A DNA stretch of 28,631 nucleotides, taken from positions 1-28,631 of IMG/VR virus record IMGVR_UViG_3300032020_000037; one strand, given 5' to 3'. This DNA is from a virus. Shown one piece after another: positions 21,731 through 28,175 of this stretch (the first letter of the stretch is position 1; each line of letters opens with the position of its first letter). The translations under genes were made by a program, and so were the position numbers. The notes under the pieces were generated by a model that saw only the letters and a list, made by a program, of their open reading frames with translations, was not told where the DNA came from and made no database searches.

Positions 21731-22880
21731 TTAACTTTACCGCCTTCTTGCCTGTATAATTCTCCCATCGCCTGATTATCACATCGCAATAGATAGGGTC
21801 GATTTCCATCATATAACAAATGCGACTTAGTTGTTCGCAGGCGATAAGGGTTGAACCTGAACCACCAAATAAGTCGGCTATTAAATTTGTTACTTTACTA
21901 AATTCTTTTATAAACCAAATGAATAATCTTACGGGTTTTTGCGTAGGATGTATCCTTTCTTTAGTATCTTCTTTTGATAAACCAAAAATCCCCTTCCATA
22001 GACATCCTATAATTTGTCTTTTGTGTCTATATTTACTCCAGCATAGTTCGAAATTGCTACCAAATTGTTTTTCATAGGCGGAATTAGTCCTAATTCCGCC
22101 TTCAGTTTTATCCCACACAAAAAAGCAACCATCATTTCTTTTTGGTATTAACTCAGCATAATAGTCCGCTCCCCATAGAAAAATTTCTTTACAATAAGTA
22201 AACCAGTCGAATATATGCTTGGGGTCATAGGTTAATTCGTCACCTTTTACTTTTCTGTATCTTTTGCCTCGCCCAATTCCTTTCATATCCGAAAAATCTG
22301 TATCTAATCCAATCCCATACGGCGGGTCAGTAAAAACCATATCCGCCTTTTTGCCAGCCATTAACTTTTCAACATCTTCCTTTTTCGTAGCATCCCCACA
22401 CATTAGCCTATGACTACCTAACTTAAATAAATCGCCCTGCTTTATACTTGTCTTTTCCCTAACTTCAGGAATTTCATCGGCATTTTTGCCTAAATCAAGG
22501 TCAAAAATCTTATCCAATTCTTCACTTTCAAATCCCACGCCTTTTAGCAATTCCTCATCAAAATTAGCCAGCAAGTCCCAATCCCATTGACCTAAATTCT
22601 TATTTAGTCTCAAGTTAAGTTCCTGTTCTCTTTTGAGCTCAGGAATATTGACATAAACTACAGGTATTGTCTTTATTCCCATCTCCTGACAAACTTTGAT
22701 TCTGAAGTGCCCACCTATAACTATATTTTTCCTTTTCGGGGCTGAATTGACAATAATCGGGTCTACTATTCCGAATTCTGTAATGCTTGCTTTGAGGTCG
22801 TTATATTCCTTCTCGCCAGCTTTTCTGGGATTATATTCTGAAAACTTTAGGCTATTGATTGGAATCTCTTTTACCTGCAT
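21711..22880 (-). CDS. ParB-like domain fused to a beta-class DNA methyltransferase
   Basis: A 389-residue protein with GAGGAG SD. Residues 1-~95 are a ParB N-terminal-like domain: FSEYNPRKAG, LKASITEFGIVDPIIVN and IGGHFRIKVCQEMG. From about 145 comes an amino-methyltransferase of N6-adenine/N4-cytosine type with motif IV DPPY at 185-188 before motif I DLFGGSGST at 336-344, so beta class; HPTQKP lies shortly before motif I. Such ParB-MTase fusions are frequent next to phage terminase genes and probably protect phage DNA or mark it for packaging. No cognate restriction gene is in the window. The target sequence cannot be predicted. Confidence 0.9.
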   Translation of the reverse strand: MQVKEIPINSLKFSEYNPRKAGEKEYNDLKASITEFGIVDPIIVNSAPKRKNIVIGGHFRIKVCQEMGIKTIPVVYVNIPELKREQELNLRLNKNLGQWDWDLLANFDEELLKGVGFESEELDKIFDLDLGKNADEIPEVREKTSIKQGDLFKLGSHRLMCGDATKKEDVEKLMAGKKADMVFTDPPYGIGLDTDFSDMKGIGRGKRYRKVKGDELTYDPKHIFDWFTYCKEIFLWGADYYAELIPKRNDGCFFVWDKTEGGIRTNSAYEKQFGSNFELCWSKYRHKRQIIGCLWKGIFGLSKEDTKERIHPTQKPVRLFIWFIKEFSKVTNLIADLFGGSGSTLIACEQLSRICYMMEIDPIYCDVIIRRWENYTGKKAVKLNGKART

Positions 22881-22891
22881 AATTCTCCTCT

Positions 22892-23182
22892 TTAAGTAAA
22901 AACCTCAAATACCATAAACTGAAAACTTTCTCCCGTTAGCTTAAAAGTCGCATCCTCCACATGGGCATGGCCCCGATATGTTCCTGCTTCATTCAAGTCA
23001 CCTTCCTTTATTACATAGGACAGATTGCCTTCGGTAGGTTCTCCCTTTACTTGAGCCTGCCATTCCACTATCTGCCCGCTGGGTTTGCGAATAACCAACT
23101 TATACATTGTCGCCTCGACTAAACTGGCACCAACATTGACTATAAATTCTATCCCCACATCCCCTTTGAAAAGTTTTGCCAT
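22892..23182 (-). CDS. Small Ig-like / baseplate-upper-type structural protein
   Basis: A 96-residue beta-rich protein: KLFKGDVGIEFIVNVGASLVEA, YKLVIRKPSGQIVEWQAQV, LSYVIKEGDLNEAGTYRGHAHVED and SFQFMVFEVF. The pattern, ending with 'GDL..AGTY..H' and a final strand, resembles the small Ig-like proteins often found beside phage structural genes and the N-terminal domain of baseplate-upper (BppU-like) proteins. It follows the repeat protein by one base. A virion surface role is likely. Confidence 0.65.
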   Translation of the reverse strand: MAKLFKGDVGIEFIVNVGASLVEATMYKLVIRKPSGQIVEWQAQVKGEPTEGNLSYVIKEGDLNEAGTYRGHAHVEDATFKLTGESFQFMVFEVFT

Positions 23183-23183
23183 C

Positions 23184-24200
23184 TCAGCACCTGGATGATA
23201 ACCTGATAATTTTGGTTACAGGACTCCTAAATGATAAGGTCTTTTCTATTGGACTTCTCAGTAAAATGTCTTTACCTTTAACTTCCGATTGCAAGCTTAC
23301 TATCTTGGCTATTTTCGATTCAACGGAAATCGGATTCTCCTTTTTCTCGGCAAATGATGAAAACAGACTTAACACTTGGTTAATCCACGGTATTACTGAA
23401 GAAATGTAAATTTGCTCTATGGGTGGTTTTTCCCATTTTGTGCCTAAACCGGCAAGTACCCCATTGCCCGAGATAATAGCAACGCCAGAATGAGCTTCAA
23501 CCGATGAACCAGTGGCGACAATAGAACCGCCGCCAGTAATAGTTAAATCACCAAGAGCCTGCTTTGTCCCAATTCCTGTAAAGGTGCCGCCCTCAGATAT
23601 GGCGCTTATTCCTTTTCCAGCTTTGAAACCCGTAACCGCAAGTGAACCGCCGCTTGTGATAGATATTGGGGAAGATGTATTTTTAGTCCCTTCCGAACTT
23701 ACTAAACCATTTGCGGAAATGGATGCGACTGAGGATACCGACTTCTTTCCATCGGTGGTTATCAGGCCATTGCCAGAAATGGCAGAAGAACCTTGGGCGT
23801 TTTTTCTACCTTCGGATGAAACCGCACCATTTCCAGATATAATTGCACTACCAGAGTGTACCTCTCCTTCTGATTTTTCGCCTGTCGCAATGAGCGAGCC
23901 ATTACCCGAAATAATGACATTGGCAATGGCAGACTTTTTCCCAGTAGCAATTTGAGTGCCTGCACCAGATATTGAGGCAATAGCCAGCATCCCAACGATG
24001 CCGAAAGTTACGAGTAATCCCTTACCAGAAATTAAGGCAAACCCAGAATGTTGTTCTCCCGTTCCAAACCACCAATTTAACCACATGTCATTATTGCTTT
24101 TGGGTAAACGAGTTTCTTTTGTGCAAAGCAATTCAAGAGGGCTATTTCTACAGCCCCTGCTAAAAGCCCATCCTGATTTTAGTTGTTGACCTTTTGCCAT
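23184..24200 (-). CDS. Repeat-containing structural (adhesin-like) protein
   Basis: A 338-residue protein. Residues ~51-256 contain ten copies of a ~20-residue unit of the form xAxISGNGxxxxxGxKxxxx; clear copies start near residues 93, 115, 137, 157 and 237. The alternating small polar and hydrophobic pattern suggests a beta-solenoid or stacked beta strands. The first ~50 residues are Trp/Cys-containing (MWLNWWFGTGEQ). The C-terminal ~75 residues carry a different short repeat around SPIEKTLSFRSPVTKIIRLSS. It has no membrane span or signal peptide. Its neighbours are virion-like, so a surface fibre or decoration protein is the best guess. The SD is weak. Confidence 0.7.
   Translation of the reverse strand: MAKGQQLKSGWAFSRGCRNSPLELLCTKETRLPKSNNDMWLNWWFGTGEQHSGFALISGKGLLVTFGIVGMLAIASISGAGTQIATGKKSAIANVIISGNGSLIATGEKSEGEVHSGSAIISGNGAVSSEGRKNAQGSSAISGNGLITTDGKKSVSSVASISANGLVSSEGTKNTSSPISITSGGSLAVTGFKAGKGISAISEGGTFTGIGTKQALGDLTITGGGSIVATGSSVEAHSGVAIISGNGVLAGLGTKWEKPPIEQIYISSVIPWINQVLSLFSSFAEKKENPISVESKIAKIVSLQSEVKGKDILLRSPIEKTLSFRSPVTKIIRLSSRC
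23433..24050 (-). repeat. Ten in-frame tandem repeats of about 60 bases
   Basis: The coding repeats average 20 codons; the shared core encodes I-S-G-N-G (or close variants) followed five to six codons later by G-x-K. The units have diverged in DNA sequence, so this is an old protein repeat rather than a fresh slippage array. Confidence 0.75.
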
Positions 24201-24215
24201 TTTATTCTCGTTTAT

Positions 24216-25019
24216 TTAGCCTTGTGTCCAAATGCAATGACCTGTTATATTACTTGCTGATGTCGTACTTGGAATGAAAATTAAGAATGGAACGGTATTG
24301 TCATACAATCTCGAAAATCCTGATGTCAAAGCATCAATAGCATTGGGAATATTTGCCGCCGTCAATTCCAATCTTGCTAAAATCCTGAAAGCGACTAAAT
24401 GTTCCACCCCTGTTACATTTGAAGCATTTCGTGTATATGTTTGTATTGACTTTACGCCCGTATCCCCCGCCGCTAAACCAATCATATAAAACGCACCTAT
24501 TGCTGAAAGGGTTATTCCTGTTATAATACCCGTTCCTGTCTTTGTCCCAGCGTCTAATGGATTAGTATACACTATCGAAAGGACTGGCGCACCTGCACCC
24601 CAAATTGTTGATACTTCAACGCCAATCAAAACACCTTCTCCATTTATTGTCCCATTAGCATCCCTCGCAGGAAACTCAACACTATTGATAGTTTGAGGCG
24701 TAGTTACTGTGATACTCATTCCCGAATTATGCCAAAGTCTATCACATAGCAAAAGTGTTCCTGCTTGTGTTGCCTGTCCGTGTAATCTCGCTAAATAAGA
24801 ATTGCCAGAAATAGGATTTGTAAATGGTATTTGTCCCGCATAGGTTGTTAATGCCACTCCTGCGACTCCAGGCGTGGGTGCGACTGCCGCTCCTGGCATA
24901 CCTGCCAGATAAAACAAAGAGTGTGGTCGCCCCGCTACTAAAGCAGGTGTTGCCGCTTTTATAATCTCTCTGGGATATTGCATTCCTGCTAAAGCTTGGT
25001 CTAAAGTAATTATTGCCAT
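24216..25019 (-). CDS. Virion structural protein (unclassified)
   Basis: A 267-residue protein with AGGAG SD. It starts MAIITLDQALAGMQYPREII and is rich in Ala, Gly, Thr and Ile. A section LYLAGMPGAAVAPTPGVAGV-like near residue 35 and PFTNPISGNSYLARLHGQAT precede a beta-rich domain; later VEHLVAFRILARLELTAAN and a final FLIFIPSTTSASNITGHC. The composition resembles phage capsid or fibre proteins, and it is followed and preceded by virion-like genes. The family was not identified with certainty. Confidence 0.6.
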   Translation of the reverse strand: MAIITLDQALAGMQYPREIIKAATPALVAGRPHSLFYLAGMPGAAVAPTPGVAGVALTTYAGQIPFTNPISGNSYLARLHGQATQAGTLLLCDRLWHNSGMSITVTTPQTINSVEFPARDANGTINGEGVLIGVEVSTIWGAGAPVLSIVYTNPLDAGTKTGTGIITGITLSAIGAFYMIGLAAGDTGVKSIQTYTRNASNVTGVEHLVAFRILARLELTAANIPNAIDALTSGFSRLYDNTVPFLIFIPSTTSASNITGHCIWTQG

Positions 25020-25036
25020 TCTATTCTCCTGTTATG

Positions 25037-25390
25037 TTAAGCGTTCAAATCCAAATCCGCATCGGTCAAAGTGTATGTTCCTTGGTTAGCAAAAACCTCA
25101 TCCGTCACATTTGCCGCCCCGTAAAATATCCCACCTGAAACAGCAGACCAGAATCCAACATACGAAACCGTGGTTGCCGCAGGCACATCGAACACTGGCA
25201 CATTTGAATTATCCATTGAACCGCCACTCGCTGGATTCCAAGTGGAAGCCTTTCTTGCATAGGCGGGACTGCCACCAGAAATTTCATTTGCACCGTTCTC
25301 CCCGGGGTCACCAGTATGAAGTGAAACAAAATCGGCGAGTGCTCCAAGAGCATCTAACATTGCATTTTTTCCAAGTATACTATAAGGCAT
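25037..25390 (-). CDS. Tail-fibre-family protein (LHTGDPG...GANE type)
   Basis: A 117-residue protein with AAGGAGG SD. The N-terminal half, MLDALGALADFVSLHTGDPG then NGANEISGGSPAYARKASTW, is a widespread signature in small phage proteins annotated as tail fibre proteins. VSYVGFWSAVSGGIFYG and TYTLTDADLDLNA follow in the usual order. The protein is probably a virion component. In this genome it lies upstream of the terminase instead of after the tail hub. Confidence 0.75.
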   Translation of the reverse strand: MPYSILGKNAMLDALGALADFVSLHTGDPGENGANEISGGSPAYARKASTWNPASGGSMDNSNVPVFDVPAATTVSYVGFWSAVSGGIFYGAANVTDEVFANQGTYTLTDADLDLNA

Positions 25391-25414
25391 GGTTTAATCC
25401 TCCTTACTTAAATG

Positions 25415-25804
25415 CTATGGTCTCCAAAATTTCCATTGTATCCGAATATTAACTGTTGGGATCGTTCCCGCATCAATGGACATCTTGCTTGAGTTTATTT
25501 CTTCAGTCCTTGAACTGCCCCTGACTACTATGCCCTGATTGAAGTCTTCCATGTAGCCCGTAAGCAGGAAGTTCGTATTAGCGGGTGTGGTAGAAACCCA
25601 GTTGACATAGGCAGGATAGGTGGTATAATTCACCACATAGATTTCAGTGGTGATCCTGTCGAAGTTGATCGCGGTTATTCCGGTAGTTGTGATTACTTGC
25701 CAACCAACCTCGTTGCCCGAGGCTCCCGTCCCATCTGCTATCGCCTTGCTTCCGCACAGACAAAGCAAGCCGACCAATATGATTGCAAATAAGATTTTCT
25801 TCAT
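25415..25804 (-). CDS. Exported protein encoded with virion genes
   Basis: A 129-residue protein with GGAGG SD and a signal peptide MKKILFAIILVGLLCLCGS ending KAIADG; cysteines at the end of the hydrophobic core could also make a lipobox. The mature part is beta-like and rich in Thr, Val and Ile: VGWQVITTTGITAINFDRIT, EIYVVNYTTYPAYVNWVST, NFLLTGYMEDFNQGIVVRGS, SIDAGTIPTVNIRIQWKFW. The plan resembles the exported protein near the capsid gene (14494-14901): signal followed by a ~100-residue beta domain. Whether it coats the virion or the host surface is unknown. Confidence 0.65.
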   Translation of the reverse strand: MKKILFAIILVGLLCLCGSKAIADGTGASGNEVGWQVITTTGITAINFDRITTEIYVVNYTTYPAYVNWVSTTPANTNFLLTGYMEDFNQGIVVRGSSRTEEINSSKMSIDAGTIPTVNIRIQWKFWRP

Positions 25805-26037
25805 TTCTGTATTTCCTCCTTTGGAATGAATACGATTATCCCTTTCCGTCTTTCAATCGAAAACATACTTTGCAACATCGGGCAGGACTTTTGGTCGTCT
25901 CCCGTAGCAGGATATCGCCAGGGCTGGTCAAGACTTGCCCATAGCAGTTTTGAATTTTTGAAGTAGTCGAAAAGTTTCTGGATAGTTTCTTTCGGCAGGT
26001 TCGTCTTTTTCGAAAGGGCTTGAATTATTTCTTCCAT
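25801..26037 (-). CDS. Small hypothetical protein opening the structural transcript
   Basis: A 78-residue protein with GGGAGGAGAG SD, starting at the first ATG after the terminator. It begins MEEIIQALSKKTNLPKETIQ, a helical stretch resembling a small DNA-binding or regulator fold (LPKETIQKLFDYF). The second half (DQPWRYPATGDDQKSCPML) is different and ends IVFIPKEEIQK. Its stop overlaps the next start (ATGA). It is not recognised; as the first gene after a promoter and terminator it could have a control role, but that is only positional. Confidence 0.55.
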   Translation of the reverse strand: MEEIIQALSKKTNLPKETIQKLFDYFKNSKLLWASLDQPWRYPATGDDQKSCPMLQSMFSIERRKGIIVFIPKEEIQK

Positions 26038-26059
26038 CTCTCCTCCCGATTTGTGGCAT

Positions 26060-26112
26060 AAAAAAAGGGGCTACACCCAAATCCAGTCTTTCTGGATTAA
26101 GGCATAGCCCCC
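26060..26112 (-). terminator. Strong intrinsic terminator before the structural operon
   Basis: On the minus strand GGGGCTA pairs with TAGCCCC and, inside, AATCCAG pairs with CTGGATT around AAAGA; seven T residues follow. On the plus strand there is no T-run after the stem, so it works on minus transcripts. It lies between the promoter candidate at 26155 and the first structural-region gene at 26037. Confidence 0.9.
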
Positions 26113-26154
26113 GTAAAATACAGGACAGGGCCTCAATATTCTTTTATTACTAAT

Positions 26155-26183
26155 ATTTTAATCTATTATATCAATTTTGTCAA
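26155..26183 (-). promoter_or_regulatory. Sigma-70 promoter upstream of the structural region
   Basis: TTGACA (plus 26178-26183), a 17-base spacer and TAAAAT (plus 26155-26160), eleven of twelve consensus bases with ideal spacing. It overlaps the last codons of the preceding gene. Transcription should begin near 26148 and meets the terminator about 35 bases later, so expression of the structural genes from it would need read-through. Confidence 0.75.
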
Positions 26184-26391
26184 TACTTTTTTTAAGGAAG
26201 AGATATCTGCCCATAGGATTATATGGCGTTACTTGTTTATCCTTTGCAATTTCACACATTCTTTCCCAAGCCATTTTTAAGAGAACTTTTTTTTCTTTTG
26301 ATGTCAGAGAAAAGCAATCCAAATCAACATTTATAGCCATCATTAACACTCTGCCATTTTTATTATAAAAGCGTTTTCTAATTTCTACCAT
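26158..26391 (-). CDS. Small hypothetical protein (77 aa)
   Basis: The ATG at 26391 has AAGGAAAG upstream and is preferred to a TTG seven codons earlier. The product starts MVEIRKRFYNKNGRVLMMA and includes SLTSKEKKVLLKMAWERMCE and TPYNPMGRYLFLKKS, a mostly helical basic protein. No family was recognised. Its start codon overlaps the stop of the 44-residue frame before it, so the two are coupled if both are real. It is the last gene before the promoter/terminator pair. Confidence 0.6.
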   Translation of the reverse strand: MVEIRKRFYNKNGRVLMMAINVDLDCFSLTSKEKKVLLKMAWERMCEIAKDKQVTPYNPMGRYLFLKKSIDKIDIID

Positions 26392-26519
26392 TTGCTTTCC
26401 TTGGGTTTCCAACCAGCAACAAGAACGGCACGGACGATTTTCTTAATTAAATTCTTTGTGGTAATGCTTCGGCTTTTTACACTTTTGGCCCATAAATTAT
26501 TACCTTTTGCGTCAGGCAA
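26385..26519 (-). CDS. Possible 44-aa ORF or shifted continuation of the ORF at 26569
   Basis: A TTG at 26519 opens a 44-codon frame, with a protein-like middle (LWAKSVKSRSITTKN) and a helix LIKKIVRAVLVAGWKPKESK before a stop that overlaps the next ATG. The start has no SD. This frame is -1 relative to the well-started 30-residue ORF at 26569, so a single ~60-residue gene broken by a base change, or a natural slip, is equally possible. Confidence 0.35.
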   Translation of the reverse strand: MPDAKGNNLWAKSVKSRSITTKNLIKKIVRAVLVAGWKPKESKW

Positions 26520-26569
26520 TCACTAATTACTTCGGTTAATTCTCTTTCCAGTTCTTTCTTTGATTTCAT
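26477..26569 (-). CDS. Tiny ORF (30 aa) with strong SD
   Basis: AGGAG eight bases before an ATG opens a frame starting MKSKKELERELTEVISD and ending KVIIYGPKV. The first part is a charged helix. It may be a genuine micro-protein, or the 5' part of a gene whose remainder lies in the -1 frame (26385-26519). No function can be assigned. Confidence 0.45.
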   Translation of the reverse strand: MKSKKELERELTEVISDCLTQKVIIYGPKV

Positions 26570-26592
26570 TTTTGAGGCTCCTAATTCCCTTT

Positions 26593-26790
26593 TTACTTCT
26601 TTTTGGATTCGCTGTCAACTATTTTTTCCTTGAATCTGAAGTTTTCCCCTGCCCTGATTATCGTTTCCTTTTCTCCTTTTTCAATAGATGACCTGACCTC
26701 AACAGTATATTGGCCTTCTCCGTGTAAATATATCCGCTTACTTATTTCCATCAATTTTTCCAGAAATTCCTCTAATGTGGGTTTCCCCAT
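26593..26790 (-). CDS. Small hypothetical protein (65 aa)
   Basis: An ATG with AGGAG four bases upstream opens a 65-residue frame: KPTLEEFLEKLMEISKRIYL (helix), GEGQYTVEVRSS and ETIIRAGENFRFKEKIV (beta). A helix followed by a small beta sheet ends in a charged SESKKK tail. It follows the control region at 26791-26914. No family was recognised. Confidence 0.6.
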   Translation of the reverse strand: MGKPTLEEFLEKLMEISKRIYLHGEGQYTVEVRSSIEKGEKETIIRAGENFRFKEKIVDSESKKK

Positions 26791-26800
26791 AAATCTCCTG

Positions 26801-26830
26801 TTGACAACAGTTATAGGAATTTAGTATATT
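26801..26830 (+). promoter_or_regulatory. Plus-strand sigma-70-like promoter candidate
   Basis: TTGACA (26801-26806), an 18-base spacer and TATATT (26825-26830) point right, against all genes in the window. A transcript would begin near 26837 and run antisense into 26915 and beyond, where no plus-strand gene is evident. It would be an antisense or small RNA, or a chance match. Confidence 0.45.
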
Positions 26831-26837
26831 CCCTATG
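26812..26837. repeat. Operator-like dyad overlapping the plus-strand -10 box
   Basis: TATAGGAAT (26812-26820) and ATTCCCTATG (26828-26837) are near-perfect reverse complements (one inserted C and one end mismatch) spaced by TTAGTAT. The dyad covers the TATATT of the plus-strand promoter candidate, the usual place for repressor binding. Confidence 0.55.
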
Positions 26838-26858
26838 GGGTCGCCACCCTTTTTAATG

Positions 26859-26885
26859 GGGGACGGCTACCTCCAAACCGTCCCC
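26859..26885. other. Hairpin with CCTCC / GGAGG in its loop
   Basis: GGGGACGG and CCGTCCCC pair over eight bases around an 11-base loop. Read on the plus strand the loop contains ACCTCC, an anti-Shine-Dalgarno-like run; on the minus strand it contains GGAGG. No T-run follows in either direction, so it is not a standard terminator. The intergenic gap 26791-26914 otherwise contains only this hairpin and the promoter/dyad. Confidence 0.7.
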
Positions 26886-26914
26886 AGTTCTATCCATTCA
26901 CCACTAAATACCAA

Positions 26915-27367
26915 TCACCTCCCTCCAGTAAATAATTCCATCTGTCCGAAATCTTTAACTTTCTCCTGCCTTTCCGCCCATTGCTTTGGCAAGTCATAAT
27001 ATCCGATTGCTTGTTCAAGCGTTACCCTTTCTTCCGAGACTTCCTGAACTTTGTTATTGAAAGTTTGCACCCATTGGGGAATTGCTGACCCGTTCAAGAC
27101 TTCCCCTACTCTTTTGGTCAAGTGCCAACATCCGCCCATCCTTTTTCCCATCTCATAATGCTTTTCAATTAGTTGGAAGTATTGGAGTTTTTGATAGTTT
27201 GCGTATTGGTTTTTCGTTAAATTCAAATCTTTTTGTAGATGGAATGACTCATTAACCCCAAACTTCCGGGCTGTCAGCAATAATAAGTCAGCAAGGCTTC
27301 TTGAAAAGCGATGCTTATTTTTTAGTATCTTTTGCCCGCAATGTGAACAGAATTCTTTGTCGGGCAT
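26915..27367 (-). CDS. Cys-pair, winged-helix-like phage protein
   Basis: The ATG at 27367 has GAGGAAGG just upstream and is preferred over a TTG four codons earlier. The 150-residue product begins with a zinc-ribbon-like FCSHCGQKIL. It continues with a winged-helix-like region: FSRSLADLLLLTARKFG, LTKNQYANYQKLQYFQLIEK, and GGCWHLTKRVGEVLNG. A C-terminal stretch with ERVTLEQAIGYYDLP follows. The 'Lt.nqy.N.qKL.y..Lie' helix is frequent in phage hypothetical proteins of replication modules. DNA binding is likely; the exact function is unknown. It overlaps the nuclease gene by 53 bases. Confidence 0.65.
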   Translation of the reverse strand: MPDKEFCSHCGQKILKNKHRFSRSLADLLLLTARKFGVNESFHLQKDLNLTKNQYANYQKLQYFQLIEKHYEMGKRMGGCWHLTKRVGEVLNGSAIPQWVQTFNNKVQEVSEERVTLEQAIGYYDLPKQWAERQEKVKDFGQMELFTGGR

Positions 27368-27680
27368 ATCCTTCCTCAACTATTTCTGGCTCATAGGCAG
27401 TTACAATTCGCAATTTCGCCCCTTCCCGGATGTAGATACGATAAGGAGCCCTGATTGCTTTGGCTATCTTGATTGCCCTTTCATTCTGACTTCTGGTCTT
27501 GGGGTCGAAGTAATACTTGCCCTTTCTCTTTTTGACCTCTACTAATTCTGCCACATTGCCCTCGGAAAAACAGATATAATCTATCGCCTGTCCGATTGCC
27601 AATTTCAAAACATTTCCCTCACCGTATTTCTTTTCTAATTCCTTCTTAACCCAATATTCAGTCCAATATCCCTTTCTCAT
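27315..27680 (-). CDS. Hjc-like Holliday-junction resolvase / PD-(D/E)xK nuclease
   Basis: A 121-residue protein, the size of archaeal Hjc. It has Glu8 in the first helix (YWTEYWVKKELEK), a GEGNVLKLAIG stretch, Asp34 in AIDYICF, then Glu48-Val-Lys50 in ELVEVKKRKG, the D...ExK catalytic set. A final SQNERAIKIAKAIRAPYRIYIRE resembles the family's last helix and strand. The expected role is cutting branched phage DNA for recombination or packaging. Its ATG overlaps the previous stop by four bases. Confidence 0.75.
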   Translation of the reverse strand: MRKGYWTEYWVKKELEKKYGEGNVLKLAIGQAIDYICFSEGNVAELVEVKKRKGKYYFDPKTRSQNERAIKIAKAIRAPYRIYIREGAKLRIVTAYEPEIVEEGYARQRILFTLRAKDTKK

Positions 27681-27865
27681 TTCCTCTCTATCCTCTTGCC
27701 TACATTTGCAGGGTTGTATAAGTCCCGGAATATATCGGCTATCCTTCCGTTAGCAAGTAAGCTTGAAATAACATAACCTAATGCACAAGAAGAGCTTGCA
27801 ACGAAAAAAACTACAATTCCCATCTGCCAAGGATGAGCGTTGCAGAATTCAAAAAATGCTCCCAT
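27677..27865 (-). CDS. Small single-span membrane protein
   Basis: An ATG at 27865 has AGGAGG eight bases upstream; a GTG three codons earlier overlaps that SD and is less likely. The 62-residue product has one span, WQMGIVVFFVASSSCALGYVISSLL (about 14-38), then a polar, partly basic tail ending VGKRIERK. No family was recognised. It could be a membrane anchor or holin-like early protein, but it is far from the lysis cassette. Confidence 0.6.
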   Translation of the reverse strand: MGAFFEFCNAHPWQMGIVVFFVASSSCALGYVISSLLANGRIADIFRDLYNPANVGKRIERK

Positions 27866-27877
27866 TTGACTCACCTC

Positions 27878-27967
27878 CTATATTTCAACCATCTGAATGT
27901 AGCGGATACCTTTCTTATTTTCAAAAAGTGTTTCCCACGCTTTCAGTTTGCTTGACGGTATCTTCAT
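27878..27967 (-). CDS. Possible micro-ORF (29 aa)
   Basis: The frame reads MKIPSSKLKAWETLFENK and on to RYIQMVEI, mostly helical and basic. GGGAG lies eight bases upstream. It fills the gap between the paralog pair and the membrane protein. Its stop adjoins the next SD. It is too short to be sure. Confidence 0.4.
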   Translation of the reverse strand: MKIPSSKLKAWETLFENKKGIRYIQMVEI

Positions 27968-27983
27968 CCCGGGAACTCCCGCC

Positions 27984-28175
27984 TCACTTCTCCCCCTGGC
28001 AATCTGGACATAGCCATTTACTGCCTTTGCGTTGCCAATCATCTTGCACTAAAACAATTATCAAATCTTGCTTTACAAGGAAATAATCGTGCTTAAAGTC
28101 CCAGTCTATTATATAACCGCATTTCCCATCTTTCCCATCACATTTCGCAATATAAAATTTCCTTTGCTCAATCAT
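27984..28175 (-). CDS. Zinc-ribbon-like small protein, tandem copy 2
   Basis: The ATG at 28175 has AAGGGGC seven bases upstream. The 63-residue product starts MIEQRKFYIAKCDGKDGKCGY and ends WQRKGSKWLCPDCQGEK, so it has a Cys pair near each end (CDGKDGKC and CPDC) consistent with zinc binding. The first ~13 residues and the ribosome binding site repeat those of the preceding gene, which points to a tandem duplication. A longer frame from 28358 covers it in phase but would overlap the neighbour entirely. It is unidentified beyond the zinc-ribbon pattern. Confidence 0.6.
   Translation of the reverse strand: MIEQRKFYIAKCDGKDGKCGYIIDWDFKHDYFLVKQDLIIVLVQDDWQRKGSKWLCPDCQGEK

Noticed and set aside
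23433-24050. CRISPR-like array
   Set aside because: The repeats are in-frame, diverged and protein-coding, with no constant repeat or unique spacers.
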